This document shows, one piece after another, positions 1-5,777 of a DNA stretch of 17,037 nt. Position 1 is the stretch's first letter. Every line of letters starts with the position of its first letter. The notes under the pieces are model-generated. The model searched no databases and was not told the DNA's origin. It saw nothing but the letters and a program-made list of their open reading frames with translations. The position numbers were made by a program, and so were the translations under genes. Source of the stretch: Bacteroidales bacterium UBA4621 (GTDB lineage Bacteria; Bacteroidota; Bacteroidia; Bacteroidales; Paludibacteraceae); the NCBI GenBank assembly GCA_002387325.1, contig DGIN01000080.1, positions 14,187-31,223 on the forward strand, in the 5' to 3' direction.

Positions 1-527
1 TCAGCGCGTTCTCCCAAAGTCGTGAGGACTCCGTGGAGTGTATTAGCACCGCTCTGGAGAGCAGAGATAACGTTTTTAGCAGGCGATTGCAGGAGTGCAA
101 CGAGGTCGCCGATAAGTTCGTTTTTCGATTTGATAGCAGAGAGGAACTCCAAGTTCTGGGCGCCTACGTATACACTCTCCTCTACAAACGCCGCCTTGAG
201 TTGCGGTTTAGCCTCACCGGTTTTGTCTCCTTTGGTAAACTCTTTGATGAGTTTAGCGGGAGCATTCCCCGTGTTGCTGAGCATAAGAGCGGTATTACCT
301 TTGAGCGATTCGAAAATCTGCGCATCAATGCCTTTAGCCTCAAGTGCTTTGTGGAGCAATGTATTCTTTGCAACGATCAGTTTGATATCGTTTTTGAAGC
401 ATGCACGACGGAGGTCGCTGGTTTTTTGCGCATTCAAGCCTTCTATATTGGTGATATAGAAGTGTTGGTATTCGCCCAAATGCTCTTGGAGTGCTGCGAT
501 AATCGCATTTTTATCTTCCTTTTTCAT
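1..527 (-). CDS. rplJ: Ribosomal protein L10, 3' end cut off by window edge
   Basis: Large-subunit protein L10. It anchors the L7/L12 dimers to 23S rRNA at the GTPase-associated centre that recruits elongation factors. The reading frame was translated by eye from the ATG at 527-525. It starts MKKEDKNAIIAALQEHLGEY, stays open for 175 codons and leaves the window with two bases (GA) of the next codon. The central stretch IVAKNTLLHKAL matches the L10 core, where a conserved KNTL-type motif sits in the rRNA-binding domain. The family is about 165-180 residues in Bacteroidota, so only a few C-terminal residues should be missing. The start lies 21 bp after the rplA stop, which argues for one transcript and leaves no room for a separate L10-binding leader. 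In most bacteria rplL and rpoBC follow, but they lie outside the window. There is no clear Shine-Dalgarno site, as is common in this phylum. Confidence 0.95.
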   Translation of the reverse strand, partial: MKKEDKNAIIAALQEHLGEYQHFYITNIEGLNAQKTSDLRRACFKNDIKLIVAKNTLLHKALEAKGIDAQIFESLKGNTALMLSNTGNAPAKLIKEFTKGDKTGEAKPQLKAAFVEESVYVGAQNLEFLSAIKSKNELIGDLVALLQSPAKNVISALQSGANTLHGVLTTLGERA

Positions 528-548
528 TGTCTCGTTATTAAGTTGTGA

Positions 549-1241
549 TTAACCAACAGTTTTGGGATCAATTTTGATACCCTGGCTCATTGTACTGGAA
601 AGATAAATGCTCTTGATGTAATCTCCTTTAGATACTGCCGGTTTGAGTTTGATGATTGTCTCAATAAACTCGTTTGCATTTTGTGCAATAGCCTCAGCAG
701 AGAATGATACCTTGCCAATCGAAGTGTGTACGATACCAAACTTGTCCACTTTGAAATCAATCTTACCTTGTTTTACCTCTTTAACAGCCTTGGCAACATC
801 CATAGTTACCGTACCGCTTTTGGGGTTAGGCATAAGACCGCGAGGACCGAGGACACGACCGAGAGCACCAATCTTACCCATGATTTGAGGCATAGTAATG
901 ATTACATCAACATCAGTCCATCCTGCTTTGATTTTTTCAATATACTCATCAAGACCTACATAGTCGGCACCTGCTTCTTTAGCAGCGGCTTCCTGGTCAG
1001 GAGTACAGAGCGCAAGAACCCGAACCGTTTTACCCGTTCCGTTGGGGAGAGAAACCACGCCGCGAACCATCTGGTTGGCTTTACGCGGGTCAACGCCCAA
1101 ACGGACATCGATATCTACGCTTGCATCGAACTTGGTGGTAGTAATCTCTTTGACGAGAGCCGCCGCCTCTGCTACGGTGTAGAGCTTACCTGCTTCAATC
1201 TTCTCAGCAGCAAGCTTTTGATTTTTTGTCAATTTTGCCAT
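549..1241 (-). CDS. rplA: Ribosomal protein L1
   Basis: L1 forms the mobile L1 stalk of the 50S subunit and helps release deacylated tRNA from the E site. In many bacteria it also represses its own operon by binding the mRNA leader. The 230-residue product has the usual family length. It has the N-terminal LTKNQKLAAEKIEAGKLYTV region, the motif GPRGLMPNPKSGTVT (about residues 133-147), and a C-terminal half ending in SSTMSQGIKIDPKTVG. The GPRGLMPNPK motif is the family signature at the domain hinge. It lies 18 bp after rplK and 21 bp before rplJ in the same direction, so co-transcription is expected. Whether L1 autoregulates here is inference; a candidate leader hairpin lies before rplK. Confidence 0.98.
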   Translation of the reverse strand: MAKLTKNQKLAAEKIEAGKLYTVAEAAALVKEITTTKFDASVDIDVRLGVDPRKANQMVRGVVSLPNGTGKTVRVLALCTPDQEAAAKEAGADYVGLDEYIEKIKAGWTDVDVIITMPQIMGKIGALGRVLGPRGLMPNPKSGTVTMDVAKAVKEVKQGKIDFKVDKFGIVHTSIGKVSFSAEAIAQNANEFIETIIKLKPAVSKGDYIKSIYLSSTMSQGIKIDPKTVG

Positions 1242-1259
1242 AATAGTGATTGAAGTTAA

Positions 1260-1682
1260 TTATTTAACGGTAATACCCATACTGCGAGCAGTTCCTTTTA
1301 CCATAGACTCTGCGCTTTCAACGGTGAAGCAGTTGAGATCAACCATCTTGTCGGTAGCGATTTGACGGCATTGTTCTTCTGTGATAGAAGCCACTTTGTT
1401 ACGGTTAGGTTGAGCCGAACCGCTTTTGATTTTAGCAGCCTCAAGGAGTTGAATAGCAACCGGAGGAGTCTTAACGATAAACTCGAACGACTTGTCGGTG
1501 TAAACAGTGATGATTACAGGCAACACTTTACCAGCCTTGTCCTGAGTTCTGGCGTTGAATTGTTTACAAAACTCCATGATGTTGACACCCTTGGAACCCA
1601 GTGCAGGTCCTACCGGAGGTGCAGGATTGGCAGCGCCACCCTTGATTTGGAGTTTAATAAAACCAGCAATTTCTTTAGCCAT
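1260..1682 (-). CDS. rplK: Ribosomal protein L11
   Basis: L11 binds the 23S rRNA of the GTPase-associated centre together with L10 and takes part in factor-dependent GTP hydrolysis and in RelA activation. It is the region targeted by thiostrepton. The 140-residue product matches the family length (about 140-147). The N-terminal domain shows the proline-rich stretch GGAANPAPPVGPALGSKGVNIMEFCKQF in two visible halves, AANPAPPVGPALGS and GVNIMEFCKQFNART. The C-terminal rRNA-binding domain ends in MVKGTARSMGITVK, the usual family ending. The start ATG at 1682 is the only good candidate. A 122-bp gap precedes it, which is longer than the other gaps in this operon, so a leader or internal promoter is possible there. 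Confidence 0.98.
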   Translation of the reverse strand: MAKEIAGFIKLQIKGGAANPAPPVGPALGSKGVNIMEFCKQFNARTQDKAGKVLPVIITVYTDKSFEFIVKTPPVAIQLLEAAKIKSGSAQPNRNKVASITEEQCRQIATDKMVDLNCFTVESAESMVKGTARSMGITVK

Positions 1683-1714
1683 AATTGTTTAGTTTTACGT
1701 TGTTAATAGTTTTT

Positions 1715-1748
1715 GGCCTGATAACGGACACGTGCGGTATCCTCGGCC
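1715..1748 (-). promoter_or_regulatory. Hairpin in the rplK leader, possible L1-binding site
   Basis: On the minus strand this stretch can fold as an outer GGCC/GGCC stem, then an asymmetric internal loop (GAG on one side, A on the other). An inner GATA/TATC stem follows, then a C/T mismatch, a CG/CG step and an eight-base loop. It lies 33 bp before the rplK start, inside the 122-bp gap after nusG. L1 is known in other bacteria to bind a helix with an asymmetric loop in the L11-L1 mRNA leader. I matched only the general shape, not a base-by-base consensus, so the call is tentative. Confidence 0.3.
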
Positions 1749-1804
1749 GGTTGATTAAAAATGAAACTATCGAGTAGTAACTAACGACTCGTAACAGAAG
1801 TCTC

Positions 1805-2356
1805 CTACTCTTTTTCTACTTGATTGAAACCGAGTTCCAGAGGGGTCTGGCGGTCAAAGATAGTAACAACCACTTTGAGTTTGTGTTTGTCTTGTGCCAC
1901 CTCTTGGATGACGCCGTTGAAACCATTGAACGGTCCGTCAATGACTTTGACTTTTTCCCCTACGATAAATGTCTCCTCGAGTTGCAGTGTCTCATCTGCT
2001 TCCGTAACGTTGCCGACAATACGGTTGATTTCGGATTGCGGCACGGGGGTCGGAATAACGGACGAGCCGTCGTTGCTCATAAAGCCAAGCACATTGGGGA
2101 TATTACGCAACAGGGGGTAACTCTCATCGCAGAGGTAGCACTCTACCAAGACATAGCCCGGCAGCAGGTTCCGCTCTTTGATAGTACGTTTTCCGCCGCG
2201 CAGTGCCACTACTTTCTCGGTAGGTATCAAAACTTGAGACACGTACTCTTTGAACAATGAAGAAGTAACCAAGGCACTTTCGATATACTCTTTCACCTTG
2301 TTTTCTTTTCCACTTATTGCGCGGAGTACATACCATTTGAATTTGTTATCAGCCAT
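1805..2356 (-). CDS. nusG: Transcription termination/antitermination factor NusG
   Basis: NusG binds RNA polymerase through its N-terminal (NGN) domain. It links polymerase to Rho or to the ribosome (via S10) through its C-terminal KOW domain. The 183 residues are full length. The NGN domain begins KWYVLRAISGKENKVKEYI (about residues 7-25) and contains LLPGYVLVE (about 64-72), the conserved family core. The KOW domain has VGEKVKVIDGPFNGFNGVI (about 132-150). Unlike the NusG-like factors of capsule operons (UpxY/RfaH type), it sits in the housekeeping place between secE and rplK. It lies 46 bp after secE. Confidence 0.97.
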   Translation of the reverse strand: MADNKFKWYVLRAISGKENKVKEYIESALVTSSLFKEYVSQVLIPTEKVVALRGGKRTIKERNLLPGYVLVECYLCDESYPLLRNIPNVLGFMSNDGSSVIPTPVPQSEINRIVGNVTEADETLQLEETFIVGEKVKVIDGPFNGFNGVIQEVAQDKHKLKVVVTIFDRQTPLELGFNQVEKE

Positions 2357-2402
2357 AGTCCAATTAACGCTTTTAAGTTATACAATTTGACAACTTTACG
2401 AA

Positions 2403-2591
2403 TTAGAACAGACCGTAAACAAATGTCATAACAGACTCGAAGCACCAGTCCATAAGCCATACGATGAGTGCCAGAATAATGGAAGCGATCAGCACGACCA
2501 CCGCACTTTGTGCCAACTCTTGGCGAGTAGGCCAACTCACTTTGTGAACCAGTTCGTTGTACGATTCTTTGATATTCTCTACAAGTTTCAT
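2403..2591 (-). CDS. secE: Preprotein translocase subunit SecE
   Basis: This is a small inner-membrane subunit that clamps SecY in the SecYEG channel. At 62 residues it is the short single-membrane-span form found in most bacteria outside the gammaproteobacteria. The N-terminal amphipathic helix carries the signature ELVHKVSWPTRQEL (about residues 13-26, with the invariant WPTR). It is followed by one hydrophobic helix, VVVLIASIILALIVWLMDW (about 31-49). It sits between tRNA-Trp and nusG, the usual place. No promoter of the phylum consensus is visible directly upstream, so it is probably read from further up. Confidence 0.96.
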   Translation of the reverse strand: MKLVENIKESYNELVHKVSWPTRQELAQSAVVVLIASIILALIVWLMDWCFESVMTFVYGLF

Positions 2592-2685
2592 ATAAGTAGT
2601 TTTCTTTTTATCTATCTTTCACGCCAACAATCCGACTCCAACGAACAGCCGAAGTCAGATTGGAAGCATATAAATTTTGTAACAG

Positions 2686-2756
2686 CACGGAAGGCAGGAA
2701 TCGAACCCACATTAACGGTTTTGGAGACCGCTCTCCTACCATTGGAGGACTTCCGT
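2686..2756 (-). tRNA. tRNA-Trp (anticodon CCA)
   Basis: The minus strand folds into a complete cloverleaf. It has a perfect 7-bp acceptor stem (ACGGAAG with CTTCCGT), a 4-bp D stem (CTCC/GGAG), and an anticodon stem GCGGT/ACCGT around loop CTCCAAA with anticodon CCA. The T stem GTGGG/CCTGC surrounds loop TTCGATT. The discriminator is G, and CCA is not encoded. A tRNA-Trp gene between tuf and secE is a common bacterial arrangement. Confidence 0.97.
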
Positions 2757-2871
2757 TTCGTAGGAGTGTGCTATGCGACAGAAATCCGCTATGCGAATTT
2801 CAGGCTTTGCAACTTCTCCTCTTCAATCGAAAAGCGAACTTTTCCGATTTGATTTCCGACTTGCGCCGGAG

Positions 2872-2931
2872 TATTTCTCTCCCTCGGGCAGCACAAGGGC
2901 GGAAGCCCTATGCTGCCAAATGAGAGAAATA
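2872..2931 (-). other. Long three-stage hairpin between tuf and tRNA-Trp
   Basis: A nested inverted repeat begins 12 bp after the tuf stop. The outer arms are TATTTCTCTC and GAGAGAAATA (10 bp, perfect). The middle arms are GGCAGCA and TGCTGCC (7 bp, perfect). The inner arms are AGGGC and GCCCT (5 bp) closing a four-base loop. The two sides have small unequal internal loops (CCTCG against AAAT, and CA against A). No T-run follows on the minus strand, so this is not a canonical intrinsic terminator. An RNA-processing site, a transcript-stabilising 3' end or a partial terminator are the realistic readings. Confidence 0.6.
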
Positions 2932-2943
2932 TAAGGATTGATA

Positions 2944-4137
2944 TTAGTCAATCAGTTTGGTAATCTGACCCGAACCTACGGTACGACCACCCTCACGGAT
3001 AGCGAAACGCAGACCCTCGGAGCAAGCAACCGGATAGATCAATTTAACTTGAATCTCGAGGTTATCGCCCGGCATTACCATTTCAGTTCCTTCGGGGAGA
3101 GTAATCTCACCGGTAACGTCCATAGTACGGATATAGAATTGAGGACGATAGTGGTTGTGGAACGGAGTGTGGCGTCCGCCTTCCTCTTTTTTCAGGATAT
3201 AAACCGAAGCCTTAAATTCGCTGTAAGGTTTAACGACACCCGGATGGGTAAGCACCATACCACGGCGAACCTCGTCTTTGTCAATACCACGGAGGAGAAG
3301 ACCTACGTTATCACCTGCTTCACCTTCGTCAAGAAGTTTACGGAACATCTCGACACCGGTAACAACCGATTTCTTACCGTCTGCACCGAGACCGATAAGT
3401 TGTACTTCGTCGCCCACTTTAACGACACCCGTCTCGATACGACCGGTAGCAACAGTACCACGACCGGTAATAGAGAAGACGTCCTCAACAGGCATAAGGA
3501 ACGGTTTGTCGATAGCACGAACAGGGAGTTGAATCCAATTGTCAACAGCGTCCATCAACTCCAGCACTTTAGCCACCCATTTCGGGTCTCCGTTCAGGGC
3601 ACCGAGTGCGGAACCGCGGATGATAGGCGTATTGTCGCCATCGAAATCGTAGAACGACAGCAGTTCACGCATCTCCATTTCGACGAGGTCGAGCATTTCA
3701 GGGTCGTCAACCATATCGCACTTGTTCATGAACACAACCAAACGGGGAACGTTCACCTGACGTGCGAGCAGGATGTGCTCACGTGTCTGAGGCATAGGAC
3801 CGTCGGTAGCAGCAACCACGATGATAGCACCATCCATCTGCGCAGCACCGGTAACCATGTTCTTTACATAGTCAGCGTGCCCCGGGCAGTCTACGTGAGC
3901 GTAGTGGCGGTTAGCAGTCTCGTACTCAATGTGTGCGGTGTTGATAGTAATACCACGCTCTTTCTCTTCGGGTGCGTTATCAATCTGGTCGAAAGATTTA
4001 ACATCCTCAGAACCGAAGCCAGCCTCGTGAAGCACTTTGGAGATAGCAGCGGTAAGAGTAGTTTTTCCGTGGTCAACGTGACCGATAGTACCGATGTTAA
4101 CGTGCGGTTTTGAGCGGTCAAATTTCTCTTTTGCCAT
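2944..4137 (-). CDS. tuf: Elongation factor Tu
   Basis: EF-Tu is the GTPase that delivers aminoacyl-tRNA to the ribosomal A site. The 397 residues fit the family (about 393-400). The G domain shows G1 GHVDHGKT (residues 19-26), the switch-I stretch RGITINTAHIEY, G3 DCPGHADYVKNM and G4 NKCD. Domains II and III follow, with TGRGTVATGRIE and the C-terminal GGRTVGSGQITKLI. The gene follows four tRNA genes and precedes tRNA-Trp and secE on the same strand. No separate promoter consensus was found in the 119-bp gap before it. It is therefore probably read from the tRNA promoter at 4856-4886, as tufB is in Escherichia coli. A second tuf copy elsewhere cannot be excluded. Confidence 0.99.
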   Translation of the reverse strand: MAKEKFDRSKPHVNIGTIGHVDHGKTTLTAAISKVLHEAGFGSEDVKSFDQIDNAPEEKERGITINTAHIEYETANRHYAHVDCPGHADYVKNMVTGAAQMDGAIIVVAATDGPMPQTREHILLARQVNVPRLVVFMNKCDMVDDPEMLDLVEMEMRELLSFYDFDGDNTPIIRGSALGALNGDPKWVAKVLELMDAVDNWIQLPVRAIDKPFLMPVEDVFSITGRGTVATGRIETGVVKVGDEVQLIGLGADGKKSVVTGVEMFRKLLDEGEAGDNVGLLLRGIDKDEVRRGMVLTHPGVVKPYSEFKASVYILKKEEGGRHTPFHNHYRPQFYIRTMDVTGEITLPEGTEMVMPGDNLEIQVKLIYPVACSEGLRFAIREGGRTVGSGQITKLID

Positions 4138-4204
4138 AGTAGTAAATTAATTTATTAACGTTAATAATGAGTTATTATCAAGTCGTTTGTTCAGCACAAA
4201 GAAA

Positions 4205-4247
4205 AGAAGGTATAATCCTTCTATTCTTCACGCAAGCCAACTTGCGT
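4205..4247 (-). terminator. Two small hairpins between tRNA-Thr(GGT) and tuf
   Basis: On the minus strand the first hairpin is ACGCAAG/CTTGCGT with a four-base loop (4230-4247). The second is AGAAGG/CCTTCT with loop ATTATA (4205-4222), followed by an imperfect T-run (TTTCTTT). The second has the form of a weak intrinsic terminator and could attenuate read-through from the tRNA genes into tuf. The first could mark 3' processing of the tRNA. Both roles are inferred from shape only. Confidence 0.35.
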
Positions 4248-4253
4248 TTGCAA

Positions 4254-4328
<75 letters not shown>

Positions 4329-4341
4329 AACAAAAATCTTT

Positions 4342-4417
4342 TGGAGCGGAAAACGGGACTCAAACCCGCGACCCCCAGCTTGGAAGGCTAGTGCTCTATC
4401 GACTGAGCTATTTCCGC
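4342..4417 (-). tRNA. tRNA-Gly (anticodon TCC)
   Basis: The minus-strand cloverleaf has a perfect acceptor GCGGAAA/TTTCCGC and D stem GCTC/GAGC. The anticodon stem CTAGC/GCTGG (one T-G pair) holds loop CTTCCAA, anticodon TCC. The T stem is GCGGG/CCCGT. The discriminator is T and CCA is encoded (4344-4342). It lies 13 bp from tRNA-Thr(GGT), so the two are certainly processed from one precursor. Confidence 0.97.
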
Positions 4418-4535
4418 GAAACACGAAACCGGTTTTCGTTTCCGCGCGAGGTCTTGTGTCTGCGTTGAACTGCGAGAGCCGATATGGCTCGTGCAAGATT
4501 TCCGCAACGCAATTCTTCGCACTTGAGTTTTGTTG

Positions 4536-4618
4536 TGGGTGCGGATGGATTCGAACCACCGAAGCTGAAAAGCAGCAGATTTACAGTCTGCCCCATTTGG
4601 CCACTCTGGAACACACCC
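4536..4618 (-). tRNA. tRNA-Tyr (anticodon GTA)
   Basis: This class II tRNA on the minus strand has acceptor GGGTGTG with CGCACCC (one T-G pair). The anticodon stem GCAGA/TCTGC surrounds loop CTGTAAA (anticodon GTA). It has a long variable arm typical of bacterial tRNA-Tyr, and a T arm GGTGG/CCATC with loop TTCGAAT. The discriminator is A, and CCA is not encoded. Its 118-bp spacer to tRNA-Gly holds a small near-palindrome around ACCGGTT (about 4421-4441). Confidence 0.96.
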
Positions 4619-4624
4619 GAAACG

Positions 4625-4652
4625 AATTATGAATTAAGAATTATGAATTAAG
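4625..4652 (+). repeat. Perfect 14-bp tandem repeat, two units
   Basis: AATTATGAATTAAG occurs twice head to tail (4625-4638 and 4639-4652) in the spacer between tRNA-Tyr and tRNA-Thr(TGT). A related AATTATGAATTAG lies between the Wza- and Wzc-type genes at about 12496-12508. It looks like a simple AT-rich intergenic repeat. No function can be read from it. Confidence 0.8.
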
Positions 4653-4699
4653 AACAACTCCCCGTTCATTTTCTTTTTCACGTTTTCAAAGAACTTATG

Positions 4700-4772
4700 A
4701 GCCTCTAGTCGGACTCGAACCAACGACCGCTGGATTACAAATCTAGTGCTCTACCAACTGAGCTATAGAGGC
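4700..4772 (-). tRNA. tRNA-Thr (anticodon TGT)
   Basis: The minus-strand cloverleaf has a perfect acceptor GCCTCTA/TAGAGGC and D stem GCTC/GAGC. The anticodon stem CTAGA/TCCAG has one A-C mismatch at its middle pair, around loop TTTGTAA (anticodon TGT). The T stem is GTTGG/CCGAC. The discriminator is T, and CCA is not encoded. It is the first gene after the promoter at 4856-4886, equivalent in position to thrU of Escherichia coli. Confidence 0.96.
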
Positions 4773-4855
4773 GGTTTGCTTTCCAACTTGCGCTGTATCT
4801 GTGTTTTGGAGCAGTCCTTTACAGCACTCCAAACCTCATTCGGCGGAAAAGCGGT

Positions 4856-4886
4856 GCAAAGGTACTGCTTTTTTCGGATATACCAA
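4856..4886 (-). promoter_or_regulatory. Promoter of the tRNA-tuf operon
   Basis: On the minus strand TTTG (4886-4883) is followed after 19 bp by TACCTTTG (4863-4856). This fits exactly the Bacteroidota primary sigma consensus TTTG, 19-20 bp, TAnnTTTG. Transcription should start near 4850, about 78 bp before tRNA-Thr(TGT). Phased A-tracts lie directly behind it. Confidence 0.85.
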
Positions 4887-4892
4887 AATAAA

Positions 4893-4914
4893 TCGCAAAA
4901 AAAACGCAAAAAAA
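4893..4914 (-). promoter_or_regulatory. Phased A-tracts upstream of the tRNA-tuf promoter
   Basis: Two units of CGC plus eight A (plus-strand reading) repeat with an 11-bp period, starting 7 bp behind the TTTG box. A-tracts spaced by one helical turn bend DNA, and AT-rich DNA at this place often acts as an UP element for polymerase. Strong stable-RNA operons commonly have such upstream DNA. The role here is inferred. Confidence 0.5.
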
Positions 4915-5098
4915 ATGTATGGTGTTCATTCCGGGAGTGCGATTTCGCATCTCATACGTGTGCGGGCGTTTTTTTACAATGACAAGGGGAGTATTTCGGG
5001 AAAGCGGCGGACAACGTTGCACATTATGTCATTATACCCAAAGTCTCCTATGCCACAAGCGGCAAAAACAGGATAATATAACCTGAAAGTTACTCTTT

Positions 5099-5189
5099 GA
5101 CAACGCGGGCCGCATTGTCTCCATACGTCTCTACACGTCCCTATACGCTCCGACAGGCAAATTACTGCGGGCGAGATGCCCGCGTCCCC
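5099..5189 (-). repeat. REP-like palindromic mosaic element, copy 1
   Basis: Module 1 (5099-5119) is a palindrome with arms GACAACGCG and CGCATTGTC (one mismatch) around a 3-base loop. On the minus strand GGAG stands directly before it. Module 2 (5167-5183) is GCGGGC/GCCCGC around a five-base loop, followed by GTCCC. The same two modules recur at 5431-5458 plus 5643-5660, and at 6493-6571, with paired base changes that keep the stems. The linker is a degenerate 10-bp tandem repeat. Confidence 0.65.
5117..5156 (+). repeat. Degenerate 10-bp tandem repeat, four units
   Basis: The units GTCTCCATAC, GTCTCTACAC, GTCCCTATAC and GCTCCGACAG stand head to tail. They share the pattern GTCYCTAYAC with increasing divergence. 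They form the linker between the two palindromes of the first mosaic element. Confidence 0.6.
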
Positions 5190-5248
5190 TGCGGAAGGTT
5201 GGTGCACCCCTTTGGTAAATGTCTTATATGGTCAGCACAATAAACCGA

Positions 5249-5292
5249 GTATGTACCGTGTATGTACCGTGTATGTACCGTGTATGTACCGT
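5249..5292 (+). repeat. Perfect 11-bp tandem array, four units
   Basis: GTATGTACCGT is repeated four times without mismatch or spacer. Each unit contains GTAC. With unit length close to one helical turn, the same face of the DNA is presented four times. This could suit cooperative protein binding or may be simple slippage. No gene start lies nearby; the closest coding region is the HNH gene 460 bp away. Confidence 0.9.
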
Positions 5293-5355
5293 AGTTGATA
5301 GCGTGAGGACAGCAGAAAGACAACAATTAAGAACAACCACTAAATAACAACTGAG

Positions 5356-5385
5356 AGACAACAATAGACAACAATAGACAACAAT
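5356..5385 (+). repeat. Perfect 10-bp tandem array, three units
   Basis: AGACAACAAT is repeated three times and runs into an alternating AT stretch (5386-5393). Looser relatives (AAGACAACAAT and similar CAA-rich words) extend back to about 5315, so the array may once have been longer. Confidence 0.85.
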
Positions 5386-5430
5386 ATATATATAGTTGTA
5401 TATAGAAGTGTAATTCGGCAAAGCCGATAA

Positions 5431-5458
5431 CGACGCGGGACGCGTCGTCTCCATAAGT
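5431..5458 (-). repeat. REP-like palindrome, copy 2 (module 1)
   Basis: CGACGCG and CGCGTCG form a perfect 7-bp palindrome around GGA (5431-5447). CTCCATAAG follows on the plus strand, which places GGAG directly before the palindrome on the minus strand. The 13-bp tail CGTCTCCATAAGT recurs exactly at 5594-5606, where the rest of the mosaic continues. Confidence 0.65.
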
Positions 5459-5543
5459 CCGGTGGGGTTCTTATCTCGCCCAAAGATTCGAATGATTATT
5501 TCGTTTTCGCTACGAAAGCATCCCAATGAAGCCACAGGCTTAC

Positions 5544-5600
5544 GGAGACTCCGCAGGCAATCAGTGCGCAAAGCGCACCTGCCTTACGCTTCACGTCTCC
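5544..5600. repeat. Nested inverted repeat
   Basis: Three pairs of arms nest: GGAGAC (5544-5549) with GTCTCC (5595-5600), GCAGG with CCTGC, and GTGCGC with GCGCAC around AAA (5564-5578). The right outer arm overlaps the start of mosaic copy 3. It again begins with GGAG, now on the plus strand. As RNA on either strand it would fold strongly. Confidence 0.55.
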
Positions 5601-5677
5601 ATAAGTGCGTAGTATGGTCAAGCGGTTTATGGCAAACCGACCGCGGACGGGGGCGTCCGCGTCCCGGGATGGCGTTT
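5594..5677 (-). repeat. REP-like mosaic element, copy 3 (module 2 side)
   Basis: This roughly 84-bp stretch aligns with 6508-6590 at about four bases in five. It holds the hairpin CGGTTT/AAACCG (5623-5639). It also holds the hairpin GCGGACG/CGTCCGC around GGGG (5643-5660), followed by GTCCC. It stands directly downstream of the HNH gene, with the related copy at 6493-6590 upstream of that gene. Confidence 0.7.
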
Positions 5678-5711
5678 GCGTCCTATGAATGGCGTCTGCG
5701 GTCGGTTTTTA

Positions 5712-5721
5712 GGGGGGGGGG
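5712..5721 (+). repeat. Run of ten G
   Basis: Ten consecutive G lie 31 bp beyond the stop of the HNH gene. Such runs can vary in length by slippage. Here it lies outside any coding region, so a phase-variation role is not supported, and a sequencing length error is possible. Confidence 0.8.
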
Positions 5722-5729
5722 AATTTTTT

Positions 5730-5777
5730 ATTCCACGCTGGTATGGAAGAGATTATTCCACGCTAGTATGGAAGAAA
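5730..5777 (-). repeat. 25-bp-period duplication covering the end of the HNH gene
   Basis: Two 23-bp copies (5730-5752 and 5755-5777) agree at 21 positions. Each contains TTCCA and TGGAA as inverted arms. The gene-side copy encodes the last residues, FFHTSVE, and the stop. The outer copy could encode nearly the same end plus stop, but is out of frame. It looks like a tandem duplication of the 3' end of the gene. Confidence 0.75.

Larger units (their letters stand above)
4915..5752. other. Non-coding repeat island
   Basis: About 840 bp without a credible gene. The open frames here are short, overlap on several strands and are built largely from palindromic repeats. The stretch holds palindromic mosaic elements (5099-5189, 5431-5458, 5594-5677), a nested inverted repeat (5544-5600), tandem arrays (5117-5156, 5249-5292, 5356-5385) and a G10 tract. 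I found no promoter of the phylum consensus inside it. From 4915 to 5098 I see only a small TGCGA/TCGCA hairpin near 4938 and nothing else I can name. Confidence 0.7.

Noticed and set aside
1..527. Truncated or frameshifted rplJ
   Set aside because: The frame is intact to the window edge; the missing end is due to the cut, not to a mutation.
2938..4113. A 391-codon open frame on the plus strand, opposite tuf
   Set aside because: It is the antisense shadow of tuf, whose strong codon bias keeps the opposite frame open. It has no recognisable domain and no promoter.
5249..5292. The 11-bp array as a CRISPR array
   Set aside because: Units are contiguous with no spacers, are far too short, and no cas genes are near.
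5224..5571. Open frame on the minus strand containing ETTRPASL
   Set aside because: The same peptide appears in the minus-strand frame at 6334-6609 because both cross module 1 of the repeat. No start signal or promoter supports either.
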